Shown here: piece by piece, positions 16,633 through 25,013 of the stretch
Layout of the letters: each line of letters opens with the position of its first letter
Position numbering within the stretch: position 1 is the first letter of the stretch
Source of the DNA: Paraconexibacter algicola
GTDB lineage: Bacteria; Actinomycetota; Thermoleophilia; Solirubrobacterales; Solirubrobacteraceae
Length of the DNA stretch: 64,000 nucleotides
Assembly: GCF_003044185.1 (NCBI RefSeq)
Contig: NZ_PYYB01000005.1
Coordinates: 143,350-207,349, forward strand
Direction of reading: 5' to 3'
Made by a program: the position numbers and the translations under genes
The notes under the pieces: model-generated
Told to the model about the DNA's origin: nothing
Seen by the model: only the letters and a program-made list of their open reading frames with translations
The model's database searches: none

Positions 16633-17680
16633 GACCGCGACCGCGACGGTCGCCCCGGCGGCGCCCGCCCGGCCCGCCGGGCTGCGCGTCGCGACGATCG
16701 GCGCGGCCTGCCACGCGCTCCCCGCCACCGTGCTGGGCACCGACGAGATCGCGGCCCGGCTCGGCGTCGAGGGCGACTGGCTCGTCAGCCGCACCGGCAT
16801 CCGCTCACGCCGGGTGCTCGCCGAGGGCGAGCTGCTCACCGACCTCTGCGAGGCGGCGGCGCGCGGCTCGCTGGCCCGCGCCGGCCTGGCCGCGGCCGAC
16901 GTCGACCTCGTCCTCGTCTGCACGATCACGCCCGACCAGCGCTGCCCGGCGCTCGCGCCGCTGCTCGCCGACCGCCTCGGGGCGAGCGGTGCGTTCGCGA
17001 TGGACGTGGGGGCCGCGTGCACCGGGTACCTCGCCGGCCTCACCGTCGCCGCCGCCCAGATCGAGACCGGGCGCGCGCGCACCGTGCTGCTCGTCGGGGC
17101 CGACGCGATCCGCACCCGCCTCGTCGACCCGGACGACCGCGCCACCGCCGGCCTGTTCGGCGACGGCGCCGCCGCGACCGTCCTGCGCGCCGCCGACCCG
17201 GACCCGGGCGGCGGCCCGGCGGGGGTCGGGCCGGTGCTGCTCGGCGCCGACGGCGCGGGCGCCCCACACATCCACGCGGGCGTCGACACGCCGCTGCACA
17301 TGGACGGCCACGAGACCTTCCGCACCGCCATCACCCGGCTGTCCGACATGGCGCTCCAGGCCTGCGCCGCCGCCGGCGTGACGTTGCAGGACATCGATCT
17401 CGTCGTCATGCACCAGGCCAACCAGCGCATCACCGCCGCGGTCGGCCGCCGCCTCGGGATCGCCGACGACCGGGTCGTCGACTGCATCGAGCACGTCGGC
17501 AACCTCTCCGGCGGCTCGATCCCCGTCGCGCTGTCGCTCGCCGCCGACGAGGGCCGCCTGCCCGACGGCGCGCTCGTGCTGCTCGCCGCCTTCGGCGCCG
17601 GGTTCACCTGGGGCGGCAGCGTCGTGCGCTGGGGCCTGCCGACCGCCGACCCGACCACCGCCCTCCAGGAGCCCGCATGA
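16622..17680 (+). CDS. fabH: 3-oxoacyl-ACP synthase III (KAS III)
   Basis: A 352-residue condensing enzyme that starts chains by joining acyl-CoA and malonyl-ACP. The active site is complete: Cys133 (AMDVGAACTGYLAGL), His in VVMHQANQRIT, and Asn in CIEHVGNLSGGSIP. An Ala/Pro-rich N-terminal stretch of about 20 residues precedes the domain, which starts at LRVATIGAACHALPATVLG. ATG 16622 overlaps the end of fabD; the frame extends further upstream only inside fabD. In actinobacteria the primer choice of this enzyme sets the balance of branched and straight chains; the primer here cannot be read from sequence. Confidence 0.96.
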   Translation: MSPETATATVAPAAPARPAGLRVATIGAACHALPATVLGTDEIAARLGVEGDWLVSRTGIRSRRVLAEGELLTDLCEAAARGSLARAGLAAADVDLVLVCTITPDQRCPALAPLLADRLGASGAFAMDVGAACTGYLAGLTVAAAQIETGRARTVLLVGADAIRTRLVDPDDRATAGLFGDGAAATVLRAADPDPGGGPAGVGPVLLGADGAGAPHIHAGVDTPLHMDGHETFRTAITRLSDMALQACAAAGVTLQDIDLVVMHQANQRITAAVGRRLGIADDRVVDCIEHVGNLSGGSIPVALSLAADEGRLPDGALVLLAAFGAGFTWGGSVVRWGLPTADPTTALQEPA

Positions 17681-18459
17681 GCACCGCCACGCAGACCACG
17701 CCCGACCGTCCCGCCGCCCCGGCGGTCGCCGTCCGCGCGCCCGCGCTCGTCACGGGCGGCTCGCGCGGCATCGGCGCCGCGACCGCCCGCGCCCTCGCCG
17801 CCGCCGGGCATCCGGTCGCCGTCGCCTACCGCTCCGGCGCCGACGAGGCCCGCGCGGTCGTCGCCTCGATCGAGGAGCTCGGCGGGCGCGCCGTAGCGAT
17901 CCAGGCGGACGTCACCGACCCCGACGCCGACGTGCGGCTGCTCGACGGGGCCGCCGAAGGGCTCGGCGACCGCGTCCTCGTCCTCGTCAACAACGCAGGG
18001 GTGCGCGTCGACGGGCTCACCGCCCAGCTCGACGACGCCGGCTGGGACACGACGATCGACACGAACCTCAGCGCCGCGTTCCGGCTGACCCGCCGCGCGC
18101 TCGGTCCGATGCTGCGCGCCCGCCACGGTCGCGTCGTGAACGTCAGCTCGATCGCCGGGCTGCGCGCGAACGCCGGCCAGCCCGCCTACGCCGCCGCGAA
18201 GGCCGGGCTGATGGCGTTCACCAGCACCGCCGCGGTCGAGGTCGCGCGCCGCGGCGTCACCGTCAACGCGGTCGCCCCCGGCTTCATCGCCACGGACATG
18301 ACCGCCGACCTGCCGACCGACGAGCTCGCCCGGAGCATCCCCGCGCGCCGCCTCGGGACCCCCGAGGAGATCGCCGCGGCAATCGCCTTCCTCGTCTCCG
18401 ACGCGGCCGCCTACATCACCGGAACCACCCTCGTGGTCGACGGCGGACTGTCCGCCTAG
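17677..18459 (+). CDS. fabG: 3-oxoacyl-ACP reductase
   Basis: A 260-residue short-chain dehydrogenase reducing beta-ketoacyl-ACP with NADPH. The cofactor motif is ALVTGGSRGIGAATARAL, followed by LVNNAGVRVDG, the catalytic Ser in VVNVSSIAG, and YxxxK in AYAAAKAGLMAFT. PGFIATDMT and the ending TLVVDGGLSA are typical of FabG. There is a 20-residue Ala/Thr/Pro-rich N-terminal extension. ATG 17677 overlaps the fabH stop (ATGA). It is followed by a 32-base gap, the longest in the operon, where acpP has its own Shine-Dalgarno. Confidence 0.96.
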   Translation: MSTATQTTPDRPAAPAVAVRAPALVTGGSRGIGAATARALAAAGHPVAVAYRSGADEARAVVASIEELGGRAVAIQADVTDPDADVRLLDGAAEGLGDRVLVLVNNAGVRVDGLTAQLDDAGWDTTIDTNLSAAFRLTRRALGPMLRARHGRVVNVSSIAGLRANAGQPAYAAAKAGLMAFTSTAAVEVARRGVTVNAVAPGFIATDMTADLPTDELARSIPARRLGTPEEIAAAIAFLVSDAAAYITGTTLVVDGGLSA

Positions 18460-18491
18460 ACCCGCACACCCAGAGAGCAAAGGAACCCCAC

Positions 18492-18743
18492 ATGTCATCC
18501 ACCACCGTCACCCCCGAGGCCGTCGAGGCCGTCATCTTCGAGGCGCTGAAGGGCTTCGGCGTCGAGGAGGAGCTGCTGACCCGCGACGCCGAGATCACCG
18601 CCCTGGACATCGACTCGCTCGACCTCGCGGAGCTCGCGCAGGTCCTCGACGACGAGCTCGGCGTCGAGATCAAGGGCGACGACGTCAAGGGCATCACGAT
18701 CGTCGCGGACCTCATCGACCGCGTGGTCGCGAAGGCCGCATGA
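18492..18743 (+). CDS. acpP: Acyl carrier protein
   Basis: An 83-residue acidic carrier protein that holds growing acyl chains on a phosphopantetheine arm. The attachment Ser42 lies in TALDIDSLDLAELAQVLDDE, the classic DSL motif, followed by the acidic recognition helix and LGVEIKGDDVKGI. The Shine-Dalgarno AAAGGA precedes ATG 18492. Its own ribosome site after a 32-base gap fits the need for more ACP than enzyme. The gene overlaps fabF by ATGA. Confidence 0.97.
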   Translation: MSSTTVTPEAVEAVIFEALKGFGVEEELLTRDAEITALDIDSLDLAELAQVLDDELGVEIKGDDVKGITIVADLIDRVVAKAA

Positions 18744-19942
18744 GCCGCGTCGTCGTCACCGGGGTCGGAGCGGTCACCCCGCTGGGCGTCGGCGCCGCGC
18801 AGCTCCACGAGGGCTGGGTCGGCGCGCGCAGCGGGATCGAGGCCGGCATCGGCGCCTGCTCCGACTTCGAGCCGACGACGGTCCTCAGCCGCAAGGAGGC
18901 GCGGCGCGCCGACCGCTGCACGCAGCTCGCGCTCGCCGCCGCCCACGAGGCGCTCGAGCAGGCCGGGTTCGCGGCCGGGCTGCCGTACGACGCGTCACGC
19001 GTCGCCTGCGTGCTCGGCACCGGCATCGGCGGCGTGACGACGCTCGAGCACGGCCACGACATGCTCCGCGACCGCGGCCCCGAGAAGGTGCCGCCGCTGA
19101 GCGTGCCGATGATGATGCCCAACGCCCCCGCCGGGCAGGTCGCGATGCACCACGGCCTGCGCGGCGAGTCCTTCGGCGTCGTGTCCGCCTGCGCGGCGGG
19201 CGCGCACGCGATCGGCGCCGCGATGCGCATGGTCCGGGCCGGGGACGCCGACGCGGTCGTCTGCGGGGGCGCGGAGTCCGCGCTCACGCCGCTCACGCAC
19301 GCGGCGTTCGCCGCGCTGGACGCCACGTCCGCCTCCGGGATCTCGCGGCCGTTCGACGCGCGCCGCGACGGCTTTGTCATGGGGGAGGGGGCCGGTGTCC
19401 TCGTCCTCGAGCGCGAGGAGGACGCCCGCGCCCGCGGTGCGGAGATCCTCGGCGTGATCGCCGGCTACGGCGCCACGTCCGACGCGCACCACCTGACCGC
19501 ACCGCACCCGGAGGGCGAGGGGGCGGCCGAGGCGATCGCCCGCGCGCTCCTGGACGCGAAGCTCGCCGCCGCCGACGTCGACTACGTCAACGCGCACGGC
19601 ACCTCGACCCCGCTGAACGACCGCGCCGAGACGCTCGCGATCGAGCGCGCGCTCGGGGACCGCGCCCGCGAGATCCCCGTGTCGTCGCTGAAGTCGGCGA
19701 TCGGCCACCTGCTCGGCGCCGCCGGGGCGGTCGAGTCGATCGCGACGATCATGGCGCTTCGCGACGGCGTCGCGCCGCCGACGCTCGGCTGGGAGGAGCG
19801 CGAGGTCGGCATGGAGCTCGACTACGTGCCCGGGCAGGCCAAGCCGCTCGCCGTCCGCGACCGGCCGCCGGTCGCGCTGTCCAACTCGTTCGGCTTCGGC
19901 GGCCACAACGCCGTCGTCTGCCTGCAGGGAGCCGCCGCATGA
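18740..19942 (+). CDS. fabF: 3-oxoacyl-ACP synthase II (KAS II)
   Basis: A 400-residue elongating condensing enzyme, the counterpart of mycobacterial KasA. The Cys-His-His triad is complete: Cys151 in FGVVSACAAGAHAIG, then NAHGTSTPLND and SLKSAIGHLLGAAGAVES. The N-terminus RVVVTGVGAVTPLGVGA and the C-terminal NSFGFGGHNAVVCL are standard. ATG 18740 overlaps acpP, and the stop overlaps the accD-like gene. It is a single copy here, unlike the KasA/KasB pair of mycobacteria. Confidence 0.97.
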   Translation: MSRVVVTGVGAVTPLGVGAAQLHEGWVGARSGIEAGIGACSDFEPTTVLSRKEARRADRCTQLALAAAHEALEQAGFAAGLPYDASRVACVLGTGIGGVTTLEHGHDMLRDRGPEKVPPLSVPMMMPNAPAGQVAMHHGLRGESFGVVSACAAGAHAIGAAMRMVRAGDADAVVCGGAESALTPLTHAAFAALDATSASGISRPFDARRDGFVMGEGAGVLVLEREEDARARGAEILGVIAGYGATSDAHHLTAPHPEGEGAAEAIARALLDAKLAAADVDYVNAHGTSTPLNDRAETLAIERALGDRAREIPVSSLKSAIGHLLGAAGAVESIATIMALRDGVAPPTLGWEEREVGMELDYVPGQAKPLAVRDRPPVALSNSFGFGGHNAVVCLQGAAA

Positions 19943-21477
19943 GCACCCCGATGCGCACCGCCGGGATGGCGGAGACCGAGGTCCCGATCGGCCGCCCGCG
20001 CGCGCCGTTCCCGGGCCGCCCGCCCGCCGCGGCCGCCGCGCCGACGCCGGCCGCGCCCGCCGCGCCGCTGACCACCGTGCAGCGACTCGAGCGGCTCTGC
20101 GACCCGGGCTCGCTGCGCGTGCTGCGCAGCGAGGTCCGCTCCCCGTTCACCGACCGCGCGGGGGACGGGGACGGCGTCGCCGTCGGCTCCGGGGAGATCG
20201 ACGGCCGCCCGGTCGTCGTCTACGCCGAGGACCCCAAGGCGCTCGGCGGCTCGCTCGGCGCCGCGCACGCGATGTCGATCTGTCGCGCCATGGACATCGC
20301 CGAGCGGGCCCAGGTGCCGGTCGTCGGCCTCGTCTCCAGCGCCGGCGCCCGCCTGCAGGAGGGCCTCGCCGCGCTCGCCGGGTACGGCGAGATCTTCCAC
20401 CGGATCGTCAAGCTCTCCGGGGTCGTGCCGCAGATCAGCGTCGTCTGCGGGCCATCCGCCGGCGGCGGCGCGTACGCGCCCGCGCTCACCGACCTCGTGA
20501 TCATGACCCGCGAGGCCGCGATGTTCCTCACCGGCCCCGGGGTGGTGCGCGAGGTCATGGCCGAGGACGTCGACGCCGCCGCGCTCGGCGGCCCGCGCGT
20601 GCAGTCCACCAACGGGGTCTGCCACCTCGTCGGCGAGGACGAGGCGCAGGCCGTGCAGCTCGCGCGCCGCGCGCTGTCCTACCTGCCGTCGTTCGCGGGC
20701 GGGCCGCTGCCGCAGCGCCCGTACACCCACGAGCACGCCGACCCGGGCCGGCACGTCCCGGCCGAGCACCGCAAGGTCTACGACGTCCGCGACGTGATCG
20801 GCGACGTCGTCGACCGCGGCGCGATGCTCGAGCTCGCCCCGCGCTGGGCGCGCAACATCGTCACCGCGTTCGCGCGCGTGGAGGGCTCCCCGGTCGGGGT
20901 GCTCGCCAACCAGCCGCGCCATCTCGGCGGCGTGATCGACGCCGACGCCGCCCAGAAGGCCGCGCGGTTCGTGCGCACCTGCCACCTGTTCGGCCTGCCG
21001 CTCGTCGTGCTCGTCGACACCCCGGGCTTCCTGCCCGGCACCCGTCAGGAGTCCGCGGGCGTGATCCGCCACGGCGCGAAGCTCGTCCACGCGTTCGCGG
21101 AGGCCGACGTCCCGAAGATCACGTTCGTCCTGCGCAAGAGCTACGGCGGCGCGCACATCGCGATGAACTCCGGGGCGCTCGGCGCCGACATGACGTTCGC
21201 CTGGCCGGCCGCGCAGCTCGGCGTGATGGGCGCCCCGCAGGCCGTCCAGTTCGTCAACAAGCGCGAGCTCGCCGCCGCGGAGGACCCCGTGGCCGAGCGC
21301 TCCCGCCTCGCCGCGATCTACGAGGAGCAGCAGCTCGACTCGCGGGTCGCCGCGACCGGCGGCTGGGTCGACGAGCGCATCGACCCGGCCGACACCCGGG
21401 ACCGCGTCGCCTGGGCGATGCGGCTGCTCGCCGGCCGGACCCGCAGCACGCCCCGCGCCCACAACATCCCGCTCTAG
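19939..21477 (+). CDS. accD: Acyl-CoA carboxylase, beta (carboxyltransferase) subunit
   Basis: A 512-residue carboxyltransferase subunit that makes malonyl-CoA (or methylmalonyl-CoA) for the synthase. It has a 45-residue Ala/Pro-rich leader, then TVQRLERLCDPGSLRVL and the carboxyltransferase fold: VSSAGARLQEGLAALAGYGE (first oxyanion region), CGPSAGGGAYAPALTDLVIM and, in the C-terminal half, LVDTPGFLPGTRQESAGVIR and RKSYGGAHIAMNSGALGAD. The position after fabF copies accD6 in the mycobacterial FAS-II operon. The biotinylated alpha subunit is not in the window. Substrate (acetyl versus propionyl) is not certain from the sequence, but context favours malonyl-CoA supply. Confidence 0.93.
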   Translation: MSTPMRTAGMAETEVPIGRPRAPFPGRPPAAAAAPTPAAPAAPLTTVQRLERLCDPGSLRVLRSEVRSPFTDRAGDGDGVAVGSGEIDGRPVVVYAEDPKALGGSLGAAHAMSICRAMDIAERAQVPVVGLVSSAGARLQEGLAALAGYGEIFHRIVKLSGVVPQISVVCGPSAGGGAYAPALTDLVIMTREAAMFLTGPGVVREVMAEDVDAAALGGPRVQSTNGVCHLVGEDEAQAVQLARRALSYLPSFAGGPLPQRPYTHEHADPGRHVPAEHRKVYDVRDVIGDVVDRGAMLELAPRWARNIVTAFARVEGSPVGVLANQPRHLGGVIDADAAQKAARFVRTCHLFGLPLVVLVDTPGFLPGTRQESAGVIRHGAKLVHAFAEADVPKITFVLRKSYGGAHIAMNSGALGADMTFAWPAAQLGVMGAPQAVQFVNKRELAAAEDPVAERSRLAAIYEEQQLDSRVAATGGWVDERIDPADTRDRVAWAMRLLAGRTRSTPRAHNIPL

Positions 21478-21489
21478 GAGGCCTGACCG

Positions 21490-22020
21490 ATGTTCGGCAC
21501 CGCACCGTGGTTCGACGACCTGCAGGAGGGGGCGAGCGTCCCCGGACGGGGGCGCACCGTCACCGAGGCGGACGTCGTCGCCTTCGCCACGCTCACCGGC
21601 GACTTCCACCCCCAGCACGTCGACGAGGCGTGGTCCGCCGACGGCCCGTTCGGCGGTCGCGTCGCGCACGGCATGCTGATCGCGTCCTACGCGGTCGGCC
21701 TGCTGCAGCTGCCGTTCGAGCGGATCGTCGCGCTGCGCCGCGTCAAGGACCTGACGTTCAAGCGGCCGGTCCGGCTCGGGGACACGATCCGGGCTGAGGC
21801 GACGATCGAGGCGCTGCGCGACCTCGACGACCAGGCCGGCATGGTCACCTGCCGCGTGAAGGTGCTCGGGGCGGGCGGGCAGCTCGTCGCCCGGATGGCG
21901 ATCGAGGTGCTCTGGCGCCGCGAGCAGCCCGTCGCCGCGCCCGAGGAGCCGTCGGTCGACGACGCGCTCGCCTCCCTGGCCCGTCCCCGGACCCCCGCCT
22001 TCGTGGCGATCCCGTTCTGA
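21490..22020 (+). CDS. MaoC-like (R)-3-hydroxyacyl dehydratase of FAS-II
   Basis: A 176-residue hotdog-fold dehydratase. The hydratase-2 motif reads FATLTGDFHPQHVDEAWSAD followed by GGRVAHGML, with the catalytic Asp and His. RVKDLTFKRPVRLGDTIRAE is the typical second strand region. There is no FabZ or FabA gene in the operon, so this MaoC-type protein very probably does the dehydration step, as HadAB does in mycobacteria. Shine-Dalgarno AGGAGG precedes ATG 21490 after 9 bases. Its TGA overlaps the next ATG (TGATG). The acidic, Pro-rich C-terminal 30 residues are an extension. Confidence 0.93.
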   Translation: MFGTAPWFDDLQEGASVPGRGRTVTEADVVAFATLTGDFHPQHVDEAWSADGPFGGRVAHGMLIASYAVGLLQLPFERIVALRRVKDLTFKRPVRLGDTIRAEATIEALRDLDDQAGMVTCRVKVLGAGGQLVARMAIEVLWRREQPVAAPEEPSVDDALASLARPRTPAFVAIPF

Positions 22021-22838
22021 TGGCCGGTCTGCTGGAGGGGCGCCGCCTGCTCGTCACCGGCGTCGTCACGAAGAGCTCGATCGCCTTCCACGTCGCCCGG
22101 CGCGCGCAGGAGGAGGGGGCGGAGGTCCTGCTGACCGGGTTCGGCCGCACCCGGCGGATGACCGAGCGGGCCGCCGGCCGCCTGCCGCAGCCCGCCGAGG
22201 TCGTGGAGCTCGACGTCACGAACGCCGACGACCTCGCCGCGATCGGCCCGATCGTCGCCGACCGCTTCGGCCACCTCGACGGGCTGCTGCACGGGATCGC
22301 GTTCGCGCCCGGCGACGCCATCGGCGGCAACTTCCTCGACGCCCCGGTCGGCTCGACGCTGACCGCCTTCCACATCAGCGCCGTGTCGCTGCGCGACCTC
22401 GTCGTGGCGCTGCGCCCGCAGCTGGCCGCCGCCCCCGACGGCGGCGCGGTCGTCGGCCTGGACTTCGACGGGACCGTCGCCTGGCCGCACTACGACTGGA
22501 TGGGCGTCGCGAAGGCGGGCCTGGAGGCGGTCACCCGCTATCTGGCGCGGGACCTCGGGGAGGAGCGCATCCGCGTGAACCTCGTCGCGTCCGGCCCGAT
22601 CGAGACGCTCGCCGCCTCCGGGATCGACGGCTTCGACCGCCTCGCCACGACCTGGGAGCAGGCCGCGCCGCTGGGCTGGGACGTCACCGACCCCGAGCCG
22701 GTGGCGGACGCGTCCCTGTTCCTGCTGTCGCCGCTCTCGCGGGTCGTCAGCGGCCACGTGCTGCACGCCGACGGCGGCGCCCACGCCGTCCGCGGCGCAT
22801 CCGCCGCGGTGCCGGCCGAGGTCGCCCTCCCGGCCTGA
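22020..22838 (+). CDS. fabI: InhA-like enoyl-ACP reductase
   Basis: A 272-residue NADH-dependent enoyl-ACP reductase, the last step of the elongation cycle. The N-terminus MAGLLEGRRLLVTGVVTKSS then IAFHVARRAQEEGAEVLLTG closely follows mycobacterial InhA, including the absence of a glycine-rich classic motif. LDFDGTVAWPHYDWMGVAKA contains the catalytic Tyr and Lys (InhA Tyr158/Lys165), and VASGPIETLAA follows. InhA has SIGF at the residue 94 loop; here it is GIAF. It ends the FAS-II operon, followed by a strong hairpin. The InhA resemblance suggests, but does not prove, sensitivity to InhA or FabI inhibitors. Confidence 0.95.
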   Translation: MAGLLEGRRLLVTGVVTKSSIAFHVARRAQEEGAEVLLTGFGRTRRMTERAAGRLPQPAEVVELDVTNADDLAAIGPIVADRFGHLDGLLHGIAFAPGDAIGGNFLDAPVGSTLTAFHISAVSLRDLVVALRPQLAAAPDGGAVVGLDFDGTVAWPHYDWMGVAKAGLEAVTRYLARDLGEERIRVNLVASGPIETLAASGIDGFDRLATTWEQAAPLGWDVTDPEPVADASLFLLSPLSRVVSGHVLHADGGAHAVRGASAAVPAEVALPA

Positions 22839-22852
22839 CCGCCGCCCGCGCC

Positions 22853-22895
22853 GAACAGGGAGTTGTTCGCCCTCCGGCGGAAGAACTCCCTGTTC
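22853..22895. terminator. Long hairpin ending the FAS-II operon and the SMR gene
   Basis: GAACAGGGAGTT (22853-22864) pairs perfectly with AACTCCCTGTTC (22884-22895). The stem continues inward, after a mismatch and a bulge, through TTCGCC/GGCGGA to a 4-base CTCC loop. It lies between convergent gene ends and should work in both directions; no T-run. Confidence 0.85.
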
Positions 22896-22920
22896 GACGC
22901 CGTGGTCAGGGGCGGGGCGC

Positions 22921-23238
22921 TCAGGCCTCCGTGAGCGCCAGCCAGACGATGCCCGCGGCGATCAGGGCGATCGCCGCGAGGCGCGACGGGGTCGCCGCCT
23001 CGCCGAGCAACGCCATCCCCAGCAGCGCGGTGCCGACCGCCCCGGTCCCCGTCCAGATCGCGTAGGCGGTCCCGACCGGGAGCCGCTGCAGCGCGAGCGA
23101 CAGCAGCACGACGCTGCCGATCGCCGCGACGAGGAACACGAGCGACGGGCCGAGCTGCGAGAGCCCGTCGGAGCGCTTCAGCGCCAGCGCCCACACGACC
23201 TCCAGCGCGGCGGCGGAGAACAACGAGATCCAGACCAT
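22921..23238 (-). CDS. sugE: SMR-family guanidinium exporter (SugE/Gdx)
   Basis: A 105-residue, four-helix small multidrug resistance protein. The proton- and substrate-coupling Glu13 lies in AALEVVWALALKRSDG. RLPVGTAYAIWTGTGAVG is the Gdx/SugE version of the second conserved block and separates it from the QacE/EmrE drug pumps. The start is ATG 23238: it has AAGGG 8 bases upstream and gives the standard SMR N-terminus, while a GTG three codons earlier is unlikely. A guanidine-III riboswitch aptamer lies just upstream, which independently indicates guanidinium as substrate. It is presumably expressed when guanidine is present and exports it as an antiporter homodimer. Confidence 0.95.
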   Translation of the reverse strand: MVWISLFSAAALEVVWALALKRSDGLSQLGPSLVFLVAAIGSVVLLSLALQRLPVGTAYAIWTGTGAVGTALLGMALLGEAATPSRLAAIALIAAGIVWLALTEA

Positions 23239-23269
23239 GACGAGCACCCTTCGGGACGAGGAACACGGG

Positions 23270-23310
23270 GCGTCGTCTTGTCGGGTCCGGGTACGGCGCG
23301 TCTCGTCCGG
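23270..23310 (-). promoter_or_regulatory. Guanidine-III (ykkC-III) riboswitch
   Basis: On the minus strand a 41-base segment begins CCGGACGAG, continues GCGCCGTACCCGG and ends ACAAGACGACGC. This follows, in order and at the same length, the aptamer I remember from Thermobifida fusca. The P1 strands CCGG/CCGG and the conserved ACGAG and ACAAGACG are intact. The pseudoknot strand GCGCCGT faces ACGACGC with one C-A mismatch. It ends 31 bases before the SMR start codon, close to its AAGGG, fitting translational control. A -10 TAGCCT lies at 23338-23333, so transcription should start near 23326. Confidence 0.9.
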
Positions 23311-23405
23311 TCGCCCACGGGGGCGAGATCCGAGGCTAGCACCGCCCGTGACGATTTCGTGAAGGCGGTGAAACCGGACGCGAACGGCGGCGTTCAGAAG
23401 CCTCG

Positions 23406-25013
23406 ATGCCCTCCCGTCGTCTCCTCACCCGGCGCGAGCTGACGTTCGCCGGCTCCGGCCTGCTGCTCGCCGCCCAGGTGCCCTCCGCCTGGGGCGCCCG
23501 GCTGCTCACCACGAAGGCCGCCGTCGGGCGCGGCACGTTCGAGGACGGCGTCGCCAGCGGCGACCCGGCTCCCGACGCGATGGTCTTCTGGAGCCGCCTG
23601 ACGACCGAGCAGCAGCGCTCCGGTGCCGAGCTCGTCGTCGCCGAGGACCCCGAGCTGCGCCGCACGGTCGCGACCGCGGTGGTCCCGACCGCCCGTGCGA
23701 TGGACGGCGCCCTGAAGGCGCGCATCACCGGCCTGAAGCCGGACACGGTCTACCACTACGTCTGGCGCTCGGCCGACGACGTCTCCCCGGTCGGCCGGAC
23801 GAAGACCGCGCCGGCCCCGGACTCCGACGTGCCCCTGCGCCTCGCGTACTCCTCCTGCCAGAACTGGCCGGCCGGGTTCTTCACCGGCCACCAGGACGCG
23901 GCCGCGCTCGACGTCCTGGACCTCTACCTGTTCCTCGGCGACTACACCTACGAGTACGGGCCCGAGACCGGGGTGACGCGCGACCGCGACGTGCCCGCGC
24001 CGACCGTCGACCTGAAGAGCTACCGCGAGCGGCTGAAGATGTACCGCTCCGACCCGGGCCTGCGCGAGCTGCACCGGCTGCACCCGGTCGCCCACATCTG
24101 GGACGACCACGAGGTCGCCGACAACTACTCCGACAACCGGCCGCGGCCGAGCGACCTGCAGCGCGCCGCCGGCTACCAGGCCTCGTTCGAGTGGCTGCCG
24201 CGGCTGCCCAGCGCCGGGGAGCGCTACGGCATCTACCGCACCTACCGGCTGGGCCGCATGGCCGACGTGATCCTGCTCGACCAGCGCCAGTACCGCACCG
24301 GGGACGGAGACGGCAAGCCCCGGTCGATCCTCGGTCCCCGCCAGCAGGCGTGGTTCGTGGAGGAGCTGCGCCGCTCGCCCGCGCGCTGGCGGATCGTCGC
24401 CAACCAGGCGATGTTCGTGCCGCTCGGGGTCGCCGGACGCGGCGTCAACACCGACCAGTGGGACGGCTACCCGGCCGACCGCGCCGAGATCCTCCAGACG
24501 CTGCGATCGGTGCCGAACACGATCTTCGTCACCGGGGACATCCACACGTTCTTCACCGCGAAGGTCCTCGCCGACGGCGGGGCGTCCGGCCCGTCGGTCG
24601 CGACCGAGTTCGTCGGCGGCTCGGTCACCTCGTCCGGCTTCCCGGCGCTCGCCGGCGTCGAGAGCCTGGCGATCGGCGCCGCGAACCCGTGGATCACCTA
24701 CACCAACGGCGGCGATCACGGCTACGCGCAGGTCGACCTCGCCGCCGACGCCGCGACCGTCCGCTACCGCGTCGGGCCGATCACCACGCCGACCGCGACG
24801 CTGCGCACCCTCGCCGAGTACCGCCAGCCGCTCGGCGCCAACGACTACGAGACCGTCAGCCAGCAGCCGTCGGGCACGCCGCGGCTCGCCGCGCCCGCGA
24901 CCGGGCGTGCGCTGCGCTCCGAGCGCGTCGACGGGGCGCTCGCCGCCCGCCGCCGCCGGCACGAGCGGCTCGTCCGACGAGCCCGGCTGCGCGCGGAGAG
25001 GAGGGGCCGCTGA
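23406..25013 (+). CDS. phoD: Alkaline phosphatase D (PhoD family), Tat-exported
   Basis: A 535-residue secreted phosphodiesterase/phosphomonoesterase that frees phosphate from organic esters. A Tat-like leader (LLTRRELTFAGSGLLLA) is followed by GTFEDGVASGDPAPDAMVFW, the PhoD start of mature protein. Metal-site motifs: RLAYSSCQNW, LYLFLGDYTYEYG, HIWDDHEVADNYSDN, IVANQAMF and VTGDIHTF. The family normally binds Fe and Ca. ATG 23406 has only a weak ribosome site. Some TTCAC-like repeats upstream are not a convincing Pho box. TGA overlaps the ATG of the next secreted protein, so the two are coexpressed. Confidence 0.95.
   Translation: MPSRRLLTRRELTFAGSGLLLAAQVPSAWGARLLTTKAAVGRGTFEDGVASGDPAPDAMVFWSRLTTEQQRSGAELVVAEDPELRRTVATAVVPTARAMDGALKARITGLKPDTVYHYVWRSADDVSPVGRTKTAPAPDSDVPLRLAYSSCQNWPAGFFTGHQDAAALDVLDLYLFLGDYTYEYGPETGVTRDRDVPAPTVDLKSYRERLKMYRSDPGLRELHRLHPVAHIWDDHEVADNYSDNRPRPSDLQRAAGYQASFEWLPRLPSAGERYGIYRTYRLGRMADVILLDQRQYRTGDGDGKPRSILGPRQQAWFVEELRRSPARWRIVANQAMFVPLGVAGRGVNTDQWDGYPADRAEILQTLRSVPNTIFVTGDIHTFFTAKVLADGGASGPSVATEFVGGSVTSSGFPALAGVESLAIGAANPWITYTNGGDHGYAQVDLAADAATVRYRVGPITTPTATLRTLAEYRQPLGANDYETVSQQPSGTPRLAAPATGRALRSERVDGALAARRRRHERLVRRARLRAERRGR

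Noticed and set aside
14095..18498. 1467-codon minus-strand frame antisense to the two-component and fab genes
   Set aside because: A GC-rich shadow frame: no motifs, Ala/Arg/Ser-rich, opposite strong family matches.
23311..23405. Pho box upstream of phoD
   Set aside because: TTCAC-type repeats on the minus strand are spaced 9 and 11 bases rather than a regular 11, so the match is weak.
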